A program made the translations under genes and the position numbers. Positions 30,401 through 38,441 of a DNA stretch of 64,000 nucleotides are shown here, in pieces. Origin of the DNA: CAWJAP01 sp963834365 (GTDB lineage: Bacteria; Acidobacteriota; Vicinamibacteria; Vicinamibacterales; Vicinamibacteraceae); NCBI GenBank assembly GCA_963834365.1, contig CAWIBS010000035.1:402342-466341 (forward strand), read 5' to 3'. The notes beneath the pieces are model-generated. The model did no database searches, was not told the DNA's origin, and was given only the letters and a program-made list of their open reading frames with translations. Position 1 is the stretch's first letter. The number at the start of each line of letters is the position of its first letter.

Positions 30401-30784
30401 GATGCGAAAGCCTGGGTCGAGGCCGGCCTCGAGCGGAAACTCGCGCAGCAGCGAGAAGCAGAACGCATCGATCGTGCTGATGGCGACCTCGCCAATCCGG
30501 TCGCGGAGCCGGAGCCATCGGGCCCGGCCGTCCTCGCTGTGCGCGGCGCCGTCGCGCAATGCGGCGATGATCCGCTCCCGCATCTCCGCCGCGGCCTTGC
30601 GCGTGAAGGTCATCGCCAGGATGTTCGACGGGTCCACGCCGGCAGCCAGCAGGTTCAAGTACCGCTGCACCAGCACCGTCGTCTTGCCGGTCCCGGCCGA
30701 CGCCTCGAGCACGACGTTCCGGCGCGGATCCGTGGCGAACGCACGGGCCGCCTGGTCGCGATCGATGGAAGCGTTGGAGGGCAT
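27489..30784 (-). CDS. addA: AddA-type UvrD/RecB helicase-nuclease (two frameshifts near the C-terminus)
   Basis: Double-strand-break repair helicase-nuclease of about 1,095 residues. Superfamily 1 motifs: Walker A VVLEASAGTGKTTVLVQRYL, motif Ia LAMTFTRKAAAEMRERI, Walker B HHVLVDEFQDTSRLQWELV, motif III FIVGDRKQSIYRFRDADV, motif V VSLMTVHASKGLEFPIVFLV and motif VI RLLYVGLTRARDNLYLS. The RecB-family nuclease lies at the end: GTIDCLLRRADGSLVVVEIK followed by HTAQLEAYV. The frame changes near 27950 and 27745, so the nuclease is in other frames than the helicase but is intact in sequence. The ATG at 30784 has heptamer repeats where a ribosome-binding site should be. Confidence 0.88.
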
Positions 30785-30787
30785 GGG

Positions 30788-31059
30788 TGGTCTTCAGTCT
30801 TCGGTCTTCAGTTTTCAGTCAGGGCTACGGACTACAGGCTACTGGCTACGGGGCTTGTAAAGAATTCTGCCGGGCCCGTAGCCTGCAGCCCGTAGCCCGT
30901 AGCCGGGACGCGCCGTTTGGTCTTCGGTCTTCGGTCTTCAGTCTTCGGTTTCGTTTTGGTCTTTGGTCGTTGGTCTTTGGTCGTTGGTCGTTGGTCGTTG
31001 GTCTTTGGTCTTTGGTCGTTGGTCTTTGGTCCGGTCTTCAGTCTTCAGTCTTCAGTCCC
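30788..31059. repeat. Long heptamer tandem-repeat region between addB and addA
   Basis: Three blocks. 30788-30821 holds GGTCTTC/AGTCTTC units. 30823-30905 holds CTACGG/GTAGCCCG units. 30918-31059 holds about 20 heptamers of GGTCTTC, GGTCTTT and GGTCGTT types. The region begins 4 bases upstream of the addA start codon and occupies its whole 5' side. It uses the same unit as 4027-4075. Confidence 0.85.
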
Positions 31060-31068
31060 GGTCGGCAC

Positions 31069-31132
31069 GGCTGAAGCCCCGCCCTACCGATTTTGCCGCG
31101 GCCTCACCGGTAGGCCGGACCTTCAGGTCCGG
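31069..31132. repeat. Two-hairpin element, copy III (opposite order)
   Basis: GGCTGAAGCCCCGCCCTACC (31069-31088) carries one hairpin half and arm CCTACC. After a 20-base loop come arm GGTAGG (31109-31114) and hairpin CCGGACCTTCAGGTCCGG (31115-31132). It is the reverse-complement arrangement of copies I and II, with one hairpin shortened. It lies 46 bases beyond the addB stop. Confidence 0.8.
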
Positions 31133-31178
31133 CGGGCATTTGAAGCTCCCTTTGGTCTTGGTAGTTGGTGGTTGGTGC

Positions 31179-34100
31179 CTACAGGTCTTCAACGTAATCC
31201 TTGCGGCACACGGCGGCGAAGCCGCAGAACGTGCAGAGATGCGGTTCCTCGGGATCGACCGGGAACGAGCCGCGCTCGATCGCATCCACGGTGTCCAGGA
31301 GCGCGGACGCCGCCCCTGCGAGCACGGCATCGCGATTCTCGGCCGTGAGGACCGGGGCGTACGGCTCCTCGCGGCCGAAGGCGAGGTAGCCGCCCTCGGT
31401 GACACGCCAGGTGCGCCCGGCGTGACCGTAGAGGTGCTGCTCCGCGCACAGGGCATACACGGGGACCTGCATCGCGCGTTTCGCCGCGCTCGCCTTCCCG
31501 GTCTTGTAGTCGATCAGGCGCAGCGTACCGTCGGCGAGGAGGTCGATCCGATCGGCCGTGCCGCGCAGCCGAATCGTCCGTTCGCCGCCGGCGCTCTGGA
31601 TGACGCGGTCGCCGGACAGGGAGACTTCGAGCAGTCGTTCGACGATCGGCAGCGGTCGGCCGGCCTCGAAGCGAAACACCCGCTCGCCCACGCCAGAGCC
31701 TGCCGCCGATCCGACGAGCCGCGCGCGCTCGATCGCGCGTTCCGAGTCGGGCAGCCGCTCGAGCCGCTCATCGACGACCTCGGTGAAGAGGTGCCGCGCC
31801 GCCTCGAGCTCCGCCAGGCCAATCGTGCCCCTGCCGGCCGCACTCCAGCGCGCGAAGAACGCGTGGAACACGTCGTGGACGAACGCTCCGCGCTCGAGCG
31901 GCGTCAGGCCGGGGCGGTCCTCACGCTCCTCGTCGAGCCGCAGGACGTGGGCCGCGAAATACTTGAACGGACATTCGCGGTACCGATCGATTGCCGTGAC
32001 CGGGTAGGCCGCCGCGGGCAGCGGCCCGACATCGCCCAGTTCTTCGCGCGCCGGCCGCTCACGAATGCGGGCCCACTCCTGGCGCATCGGCTCGAGCGCC
32101 GCATCCACGGGCCGCAGTGCCAGGCTGACACGGCTGATGCCGGCGTGCAGCGTCACGGACGTGGTCGGGGACGCCCGTTCGAGGTCCTCGAGGAACGCGG
32201 ACGGACGCACCATCGCATCGTCTTCGAGGAGGATGGTGGAAAGCGCGATCGTCCGAAGCGGCAGCTGAAGGAGGTCGTCGAAGGCCGCGCGCGCAGCGGT
32301 TCGCCGATCGGCGTCGGCCGGCCAGCCAAGCTCGCGAAGCAGCCGGCCGGGATAGAAGATCGAGCGCGCGCTGGGCTCGGGCCAGTCGGTCTCTGTGAGC
32401 CCGACCAGAGTGGCGTCCTGATAGCGACCGTATGGCGCGGCCAGCGCGTCGACCAGCTGAACGATCCCCGGTCCGACGCGCGGGTTGAACGTGTGCTCCT
32501 CGATCAACCCGCGCACCAGCGCCGCCAGGTCTGCAAAGGGCCGCGGCTGGTCGCCGTGCCGGACGAAGGCCCGGCCAAGATCGCCCAGGAGGCCGAAGAT
32601 GGCCGACCGCGCCCGCACATGTCGCGGGCGCAAATCGGCATCATCCGGCTCGCGATCGTGCGCACGGAGGAAAGCGGCGAGCACGGCGAGCTGCAGGGAG
32701 GGTGGCGCGCCCTCGTCGAGCGCGGCGAGCCGATCGGCGGCATCGACGAGGGCGGCGACAGCGGGCAGTGCGCGGCGCCGGCGGCCTCGTGCGTGATCGG
32801 CGCGCGACCGGGGAGCGACCGCCTGGTCTCCGGACGTCGCCTCTTCGATCCAGCGTGCGTTCAGCTCGCGCAGGCGATCGCGCCCACCGAGATAGAAGGC
32901 GTCGGCCAGCTCGCGATCGGCGGCCGCGATGGCCGCGCCAGGCAGCGGCCCCTCGCCGCCGAGGCGGAACTGCGGCGCGCGCAGCAGCGCGATGCCTGCG
33001 GTTCGCGCACAGGCGGTCGTCACATAGGTCAGTACCAGATCCACCGCGGCGGCATAGGGCTCCGACGCGAGAGGCAACGCGTCGAGCGCCTGCCACGAGA
33101 CACCCGACGCGCCGAACACCTGTCGCGCCAGCGCGAGATACGGCAGCGGACGCTGATAGACGACGGCCGCTCGCGCGCCTGGTGACGGCGGCCTCGCGCG
33201 GACACGCGACGCGACATCGGCGAGCTCGTCCTCTCGATCGCGGCTCAGGAAACAGCGCGACCCGTCGGGTTCCGGGACGGCAAGCGCCGGCGTGACGCTT
33301 CCCTGCCCGCCGAGCGCGATCACCTCGATCTCCGGCAGCGTGTCGAGCAGGCGGGCCATGTAGCCCGTCGCCAGCATGGCTTCGCTGGCGACGATGGTCA
33401 TCGACTCGAGACCGGCGATGCGCGTGAGCAGATCGTAGTCGGCGGGCCAGAGTCCGTGCGCGGATGCCGAGCGGTCGGGCACGGTGACGACCAGGTGTCT
33501 GAGCGGCCGTGCGGCTGGTGCGGTCAGCAGACGCTGCCGCAGCCCGTGCTCGTCGAGCACGTCCGACGCCGCGAGCATCGCCTCGTAGGTCCGGAAGGCC
33601 GCGGCAAGGAAGGTGGTCTGCTGGAGCAGCCGCTTCGCGCCCCGATCGATCGCGGCGCCCGATGCCAGCGGCTCCCCCACGAGGCGTTCGAAGTCCTCGA
33701 TCGATCGACGCTCGCGTCCGAGCGCGTCGAGAAAGCCGAGCATCTCGGCGAGCAGGGCCGGCCGCACGACGAATGGCGGCCGCGCCCCGGCCGCGGCACT
33801 GGCCGCGGCGGCGCGCTCCATGATGACGTCGCGTTCGATGCCGCTGGCCAGCGCGACCGGCTCGGGCAGGCGCGTGCGCAGCAGCTCGTACAGACCGCTT
33901 CGGGTGACGAGGTGCGGCAGAACGAAGGCTCGCGGCGCCCCGCCAGCGTCGGCGCCTCGTCCCGAGGGCGGTGTTTCGACGAGCCAGGACAGGCCCAGCG
34001 TCTCGCGGTCGGCGGACGCCGGTGCCCACCGCTCCACGAGCACCAGGTCTTCGAGCGTCTGCCGCAACTCGCCGGCAGCGCCGATCGTCGGCACGAGGAT

Positions 34101-34238
34101 GGCGGTGTCGCGGATCGCATCAGCGGGGCCACCGAGGCCCGCCATCGCAATCGCGTGCTGGAAGCGCTGGAGGTTCGGGACGCGGACGAGACGAGTCTGT
34201 CGAGGAGTGACCACAGCTACGAGCGACACAACGACCAA
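31179..34238 (-). CDS. addB: AddB-like PD-(D/E)XK nuclease/inactivated helicase subunit
   Basis: Partner of AddA, 1,019 residues, no frameshift. The N-terminal helicase-like half is degenerate (VPNLQRFQHAIAMAGLGG, DTAILVPTIGAAGELRQTLE). The C-terminal nuclease has the iron-staple cysteines in AIDRYRECPFKYFAAHVLRL and HLCTFCGFAAVCRKDYVEDL, with catalytic residues in LRGTADRIDLLADGTLRLID followed by YKTGKAS. This is the AddB/RexB C-terminal plan with a 4Fe-4S cluster. The most upstream start is an ATG at 34238, but the first residues (MVVVSLVAVV) are repeat-derived; a start nearer VRVPNLQRF is possible. addA follows 394 bases downstream across repeats. Confidence 0.85.
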   Translation of the reverse strand: MVVVSLVAVVTPRQTRLVRVPNLQRFQHAIAMAGLGGPADAIRDTAILVPTIGAAGELRQTLEDLVLVERWAPASADRETLGLSWLVETPPSGRGADAGGAPRAFVLPHLVTRSGLYELLRTRLPEPVALASGIERDVIMERAAAASAAAGARPPFVVRPALLAEMLGFLDALGRERRSIEDFERLVGEPLASGAAIDRGAKRLLQQTTFLAAAFRTYEAMLAASDVLDEHGLRQRLLTAPAARPLRHLVVTVPDRSASAHGLWPADYDLLTRIAGLESMTIVASEAMLATGYMARLLDTLPEIEVIALGGQGSVTPALAVPEPDGSRCFLSRDREDELADVASRVRARPPSPGARAAVVYQRPLPYLALARQVFGASGVSWQALDALPLASEPYAAAVDLVLTYVTTACARTAGIALLRAPQFRLGGEGPLPGAAIAAADRELADAFYLGGRDRLRELNARWIEEATSGDQAVAPRSRADHARGRRRRALPAVAALVDAADRLAALDEGAPPSLQLAVLAAFLRAHDREPDDADLRPRHVRARSAIFGLLGDLGRAFVRHGDQPRPFADLAALVRGLIEEHTFNPRVGPGIVQLVDALAAPYGRYQDATLVGLTETDWPEPSARSIFYPGRLLRELGWPADADRRTAARAAFDDLLQLPLRTIALSTILLEDDAMVRPSAFLEDLERASPTTSVTLHAGISRVSLALRPVDAALEPMRQEWARIRERPAREELGDVGPLPAAAYPVTAIDRYRECPFKYFAAHVLRLDEEREDRPGLTPLERGAFVHDVFHAFFARWSAAGRGTIGLAELEAARHLFTEVVDERLERLPDSERAIERARLVGSAAGSGVGERVFRFEAGRPLPIVERLLEVSLSGDRVIQSAGGERTIRLRGTADRIDLLADGTLRLIDYKTGKASAAKRAMQVPVYALCAEQHLYGHAGRTWRVTEGGYLAFGREEPYAPVLTAENRDAVLAGAASALLDTVDAIERGSFPVDPEEPHLCTFCGFAAVCRKDYVEDL

Positions 34239-34312
34239 CGACCAACTATGACTTGGGATCGGTGACGGGAGCTGATAGCTGTCCCCAGTCGCTGGTGACT
34301 GGTCATTGTCGG
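34211..34312. repeat. ACGACCA/CAGTCGCTGGT repeats at the addB start
   Basis: ACAACGACCAACGACCAACT (34228-34247) is a short heptamer run. About 40 bases on, CAGTCGCTGGTGACTGGTCA repeats the vocabulary of the 20.7-21.0 kb inverted repeat. The block spans the annotated addB start and the open tail of the secreted-protein gene, so both gene ends are blurred here. Confidence 0.6.
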
Positions 34313-35743
34313 CTTTTCGAGCAGACCCGCGATATCGGCCCGGGCCCGCTCGAGGAGCAGCAGGGCGCCGGCGGCCGCAGCCGATGCGTCCCAGGCGAGA
34401 CGCATATCGTTGCCGGCAATGGCGCGCTGACGGTAGCGCGCGGCCGTCTCGGCGAGCTGGAGCGCACTCGTCAGCGACGCGTGTGCGGCCTTCGCCTCGT
34501 CGGGCACCGGGAGCAGCCGGAGAGCCGACCGGTGACGACCGAGCAGCGTGACGAACGTCGAGAGCCGCTCGGCGGCGGGGCCTGCCAGTGCCTTGATATC
34601 GGCGAGCGCCGGACGGCCGCGCTCGAGGACCGTCACGAACGGCGTCACGGCCTCACGGAACTGGCGAACCGCAGGCAACCGGGCGGCAAAGCGGTCGCGC
34701 GCGAGAGTCATGCGCCGTGCGGCATCGAGCTGCTGGTCGATTGCCGCGAGCAGCGATTCCAGCTCTCCGGGCCGCTTGCTGCCGAGCGCGCGGTCGCGCT
34801 GGACGACGCGGCTGCGCAGACGCACCAGGGCCCGCACGTCGCCCACCATGGCGGGCCGGTCGATCGCTTTCATCGTCCGGGCGGTCAGCGCCGCGTAGGA
34901 CCGGTCCACTCTCCGCTCGACCTCGAGCGCCTTCATGGCCCGCGCGCGCGTGACCGATACCCAGGCGGCCGGGAGCGCTCCGGCGTGCTCGCGCAGCGAC
35001 TCCCCGACGGCGCGCAGGAGCATCGTGCGCTCCGCGGCGCTGGCCGCGAGATCGGAGAGTCGTAGGGCGTGGTCAATCGATTCCTGCAGCGTTGGTCGCG
35101 GCAGCACGGGCTCGACGGGTGGCGGGAGCGTGTTGGCGACAAAGCTCACGTCGAAGCTGGTCCTTCCGGCCGCCGCCCGAAGCCCGGCCACCACCTCGTC
35201 GAGGAGGGAGAGCGTCTGCCGCACCTCGTCGGCACGGTAGTTGTAGTGCCGGCGCGGCCACTCGGCCAGGGTCCGCCGCGCCCGCTCGGCCAGCTCGAGC
35301 TGCGCCGCCGCGCCCGGCGTAATCGTGATGTCACTCAAGGTGCGCGCGACCATCCCGCTCATCGCCGCAAAGTCGGCGTCCCCGCGGGAGCTCGCATATT
35401 GTGCAGCCCGCACGGACTCGGTGTGGCGGTTGGTCCGCTCCCAGTTCACACGTGCAGCCGGCAGACTGCCGAGGATCTCGCGCGTCGCGGAGATCGGCAG
35501 CGTGAACACGACGCGGTCCCCGACCCGCGCAAACTCCCCGAGCGTCGCGATGGCCGTCCCGTCGAGGAGGAACAGCTGGAAGACGGACGGCTCGGCCAGG
35601 GCCGGTGCCGATCCCGTCCGCTCGGAGCCGTGGCCCGCCGCCAAAGCCTCCGCGACGACCTGGGCGGCGGCCGCCGCCGGCACCGCCGTGAGCAGGGCCG
35701 CCATCGCACACGCGGGCGCCGCTCGAAGTCTGTTCCCCACCAT
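34217..35743 (-). CDS. Exported protein of unknown function, alpha-helical
   Basis: About 508 residues from the ATG at 35743: signal peptide MVGNRLRAAPACAMAALLTA, then VPAAAAAQVVAEALAAGHGS. The mature part has FQLFLLDGTAIATLGEFARV and VFTLPISATREILGSL, then long charged helices rich in Ala, Arg and Leu to the end. No catalytic motif seen. The last 28 residues (from about TMTSHQRLG to the stop) are encoded by repeats; in the adjacent frame a TGA follows SKSRQ at the repeat border, so the natural end may be near 34300. It lies directly upstream of addB on the same strand. Confidence 0.65.
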   Translation of the reverse strand: MVGNRLRAAPACAMAALLTAVPAAAAAQVVAEALAAGHGSERTGSAPALAEPSVFQLFLLDGTAIATLGEFARVGDRVVFTLPISATREILGSLPAARVNWERTNRHTESVRAAQYASSRGDADFAAMSGMVARTLSDITITPGAAAQLELAERARRTLAEWPRRHYNYRADEVRQTLSLLDEVVAGLRAAAGRTSFDVSFVANTLPPPVEPVLPRPTLQESIDHALRLSDLAASAAERTMLLRAVGESLREHAGALPAAWVSVTRARAMKALEVERRVDRSYAALTARTMKAIDRPAMVGDVRALVRLRSRVVQRDRALGSKRPGELESLLAAIDQQLDAARRMTLARDRFAARLPAVRQFREAVTPFVTVLERGRPALADIKALAGPAAERLSTFVTLLGRHRSALRLLPVPDEAKAAHASLTSALQLAETAARYRQRAIAGNDMRLAWDASAAAAGALLLLERARADIAGLLEKPTMTSHQRLGTAISSRHRSQVIVGRWSLCRS

Positions 35744-35865
35744 CGACAGATTACACTCGGGCGGACCGTTGCGGCAGGGTCCCGAATTCCGGGCGCGGCG
35801 GCCTCCAGCCGAGCGGGCGTCCTGCCGACTTGTGGAAAACGTGTGGACGAACCGTTGAAGCGCTG

Positions 35866-35987
35866 TTGACGTGACGTGCACGCACAAATAAATTCTGCCG
35901 GCAGCGGCCAACATTTCTGCGTTGACGCGATGTGGATGAAGCTTCGTCCGTTTGTTCGCTTGATTGGTGGTGACGGATCGCTAGAAT
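35866..35987 (+). promoter_or_regulatory. Two candidate promoters ahead of the 36009-37377 gene pair
   Basis: TTGACG (35866-35871) with a 17-base spacer to TAAATT (35889-35894), and TTGATT (35960-35965) with a 16-base spacer to TAGAAT (35982-35987). The second would start transcription about 15 bases ahead of the GTG at 36009. The surrounding 265-bp divergent spacer is also the most AT-rich stretch near here. Confidence 0.5.
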
Positions 35988-36008
35988 ACCGACTTCGTTT
36001 CTGCGCAG

Positions 36009-36239
36009 GTGCACGCTGCCTTGACCACCACCGCCCGACGCCTCGTCCACCATGTCAACGGGCGCGACTATCGCATCGAAGTCACGCAACTCGGCTCCGA
36101 GCGATGGCGCGCGCAGGTTCTCAACGCATACGGTGGTCCGACGGCGCTCATGCCGTTCTATGACGTGACGCTGGACGATGCCGTGGAGCGCGTGACGGCG
36201 TGGCTCTTGCTCGCGCACCGGGGCGCCACGACCACATGA
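36009..36239 (+). CDS. Small protein of unknown function upstream of asparaginase
   Basis: A 76-residue frame with a GTG start at 36009 (a TTG at 36021 is possible). It reads RRLVHHVNGRDYRIEVTQLG, then SERWRAQVLNAYGGPTALMP and FYDVTLDDAVERVTAWLLLA: a beta strand-rich half and a C-terminal helix. No family recognised. The stop overlaps the asparaginase start (ATGA), so it is coupled to that gene. Confidence 0.6.
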   Translation: MHAALTTTARRLVHHVNGRDYRIEVTQLGSERWRAQVLNAYGGPTALMPFYDVTLDDAVERVTAWLLLAHRGATTT

Positions 36240-37377
36240 CGACCGCGGCCGGGCGCGCCGGCCGCGCCCGGTGCTTGCCGGGAGGACTCCTCCCCTTCGT
36301 GTTCGCGATCGCCGGCGCCGTCGCCACGCTCGCGGAAACACCGGCCAGCACCCGGGCCGCACAGGTCAACCGCCCCACGACCGCGACGCGCACGCGAGCG
36401 CGCGCATCCGGGTCGTGGCGACGGGCGGGACGATCGCCAACCGGGCCAGCGGCCGCTTGACCGCCGACGAGCTCGTGCGGCTCGTGCCGCAACTCGCCGA
36501 CGTCGCGCGGGTCGAAACCGAGCAGTTCGCGAACCTGGCGAGCGGCGAGCTCACGCTCGACCAGTGGCTCACGCTCGCGCGACGTCTCAACGAGATCGCG
36601 CGGACCGACACGGCGCTCTCCGGCATCGTCGTCACGTCCGGCACCGACACGCTCGAAGAGCTCGCCTACTTTCTTCATCTCACCGTCCGCACGGATCGTC
36701 CGCTGGTCATCGTCGGCGCGATGCGGCGCGCCGACGTGCCGGGGTACGAGGGCGGCGCCAACCTGCTCGCCGCGGTCCGCGTCGCGGCCGACCCGCAGTC
36801 GCAGCAGCGCGGCGCGCTCGTGGTGTTGAACGACGAGATTCATGCGGCGCGGGACGTCGTGAAGACCGACGCGCAACGCCTGCAGACGTTCCAGTCGCCG
36901 GGGTCTGGCCCGCTGGGCGTCGTCGATGCCGACCGTATCATCTACTACCGTCAGACGACGACCCGGCACACGGCACGAAGCGAGTTCGACGTGGCGCTGA
37001 TTGGCGAGCTCCCCCGGGTGGACGTGATCATGACCTATCAGGGCGCACCGGGTGACTTGATTCGTGCGGCGGTGGACGCCGGCGCGCGCGGCCTGGTGCT
37101 GGCGACCGCGGCGGGCGCGACCAGCGGCACCCAATCGGACGGCCTGCGGCACGCGCTCGACCGGAAGGTCGCGGTCGTGGTCGCGACGCGAACGATCAGC
37201 GGCCGCATCCCGGGCAGCCGGCCGGCGGCGAATTCTTCCCAGCCGCCGAACACCAGCTTCCGCGGGACGCTGGCGGCGGAAGACCTCGCGCCGATCAAGG
37301 CCCGCATTCTCCTCATGCTCGCCCTGACGCGCACATCCGATCTCGCCGATATCCGCCGGATGTTCGAGGAGTACTAG
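36236..37377 (+). CDS. ansB: L-asparaginase, exported type II-like (one frameshift)
   Basis: Hydrolyses L-asparagine to aspartate and ammonia, probably in the periplasm. The ATG at 36236 overlaps the upstream stop and opens a signal peptide MTTAAGRAGRARCLPGGLLP, then FVFAIAGAVATLAETPAS. After a frame change near 36385 the mature enzyme starts IRVVATGGTIANRASGRL, with the first catalytic Thr. The second Thr motif is VVTSGTDTLEELAYFLHLTV. VGAMRRADVPGYEGGANLL and VDVIMTYQGAPGDLIRAAVD also fit. Length is about 380 residues. A cytosolic type I enzyme is less likely because of the signal peptide. Confidence 0.87.
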
Positions 37378-37435
37378 GCGGCTGGAGCGGCTAGGGCGGC
37401 TGGAGCGGCTGGGGGAGGGGCCGGAGCGGCTGGGT
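37377..37435. repeat. GCGGCTGGAG tandem-like run
   Basis: Directly after the asparaginase stop come about five units of GCGGCTGGAG/GCGGCTAGGG/GCGGCTGGGG. It is the only spacer sequence before the convergent gene ending at 37449. Confidence 0.75.
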
Positions 37436-37448
37436 TCTTCACGCCGCC

Positions 37449-38426
37449 TCAACATCCGGCGGCATCGATCGCGAGCAGAAGGGCCGGCGGTGTGCCCAGG
37501 CCGGCAAGTTCCACGAGCTCGTAGGCGGCTCTGTCCGATCCCCGCGCGCGAAAGAGCCAGACCACCCGCTCGCCCACGCGAATCGCGGCCAGCGGTTCCC
37601 GCGCCATCGACATCCGTCCCCGGTCGTCGTCCACGTCCACTTCGGCGTCGGCGGTCTCGCGGCCGGCGCTCATTTGCAGCCAGACATGTCCCGACATGAC
37701 GAGCGCGCCACCGTACGACTTGCGGCCTTCGAAGTAGTAGGTCTTGCTGGGCGCCTGGGCCACCCCGAGCCGGGTGATGCGCGTCCACGTCACCGGCACC
37801 TGCCGCCTGGCGGCGTACGCCGGCGGCTTCGCCGGCAAGCCGTCGGATTCGCGGCCGAGCGTGTCGTCTTCGGCCCGGTGAAACGGGCTCGCGGCCTTCT
37901 CCACAATCGTCTGCCCGAGGGCGGAACCGGGCTCGACGTTGATCAGCGCTTCGGCCCGAACGGCGTCACTGGTCATGGCGATGCCGACGATCCGAGTGCG
38001 ATCGACGCGCGCCGCCCGAAGCGAGGCCATCGCGACGTTGGTGCCGAGTCCGATGCCGAGCGGGCAACCGGCATCGAGGCTCGAAACATTCGAGACGCCA
38101 ATCTGGACCGCCTCTCGGGTCGCGAACGGCGAGCCCGCCGACTCGTCGATGTCGAACGCCCAGAGGTGCCAGGCGGTCGGCAGCGCGTCGAGTCCGCCAA
38201 GCCAGTCGCGAGGAATCTCACGCAGGGTGGCGGGACGTTTCGCGCCGTCCTTCAACACGCCCCACATGGACGTCCAGACCGTCCCGTCGTAACGCGCGAC
38301 CGGGATCAGCACGCCATCGGCGCGAAGGACGGCCACGGCGAAGGGCTCGGGGGCTGCGAGCGACTGGCGGGCCCCGGCCGCGACGAACACGAGCAGCGCC
38401 GCCAGACATCCCCGCATCACGTGCAT
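37449..38426 (-). CDS. Exported protein of unknown function
   Basis: 325 residues from the ATG at 38426 (or 38417): signal peptide MHVMRGCLAALLVFVAAGAR, cleaved near SLAAPEP. The mature part is beta-rich: FAVAVLRADGVLIPVARYDG, SMWGVLKDGAKRPATLREIP, AWHLWAFDIDES, PVTWTRITRLGVAQAPSKTY, YFEGRKSYGG and SGHVWLQMSAGRETADAEVD. It ends LLLAIDAAGC. No known motif. It is close behind the symporter gene on the same strand (15 bases). No frameshift. Confidence 0.65.
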   Translation of the reverse strand: MHVMRGCLAALLVFVAAGARQSLAAPEPFAVAVLRADGVLIPVARYDGTVWTSMWGVLKDGAKRPATLREIPRDWLGGLDALPTAWHLWAFDIDESAGSPFATREAVQIGVSNVSSLDAGCPLGIGLGTNVAMASLRAARVDRTRIVGIAMTSDAVRAEALINVEPGSALGQTIVEKAASPFHRAEDDTLGRESDGLPAKPPAYAARRQVPVTWTRITRLGVAQAPSKTYYFEGRKSYGGALVMSGHVWLQMSAGRETADAEVDVDDDRGRMSMAREPLAAIRVGERVVWLFRARGSDRAAYELVELAGLGTPPALLLAIDAAGC

Positions 38427-38441
38427 GCGGCCGCAGTCTAC

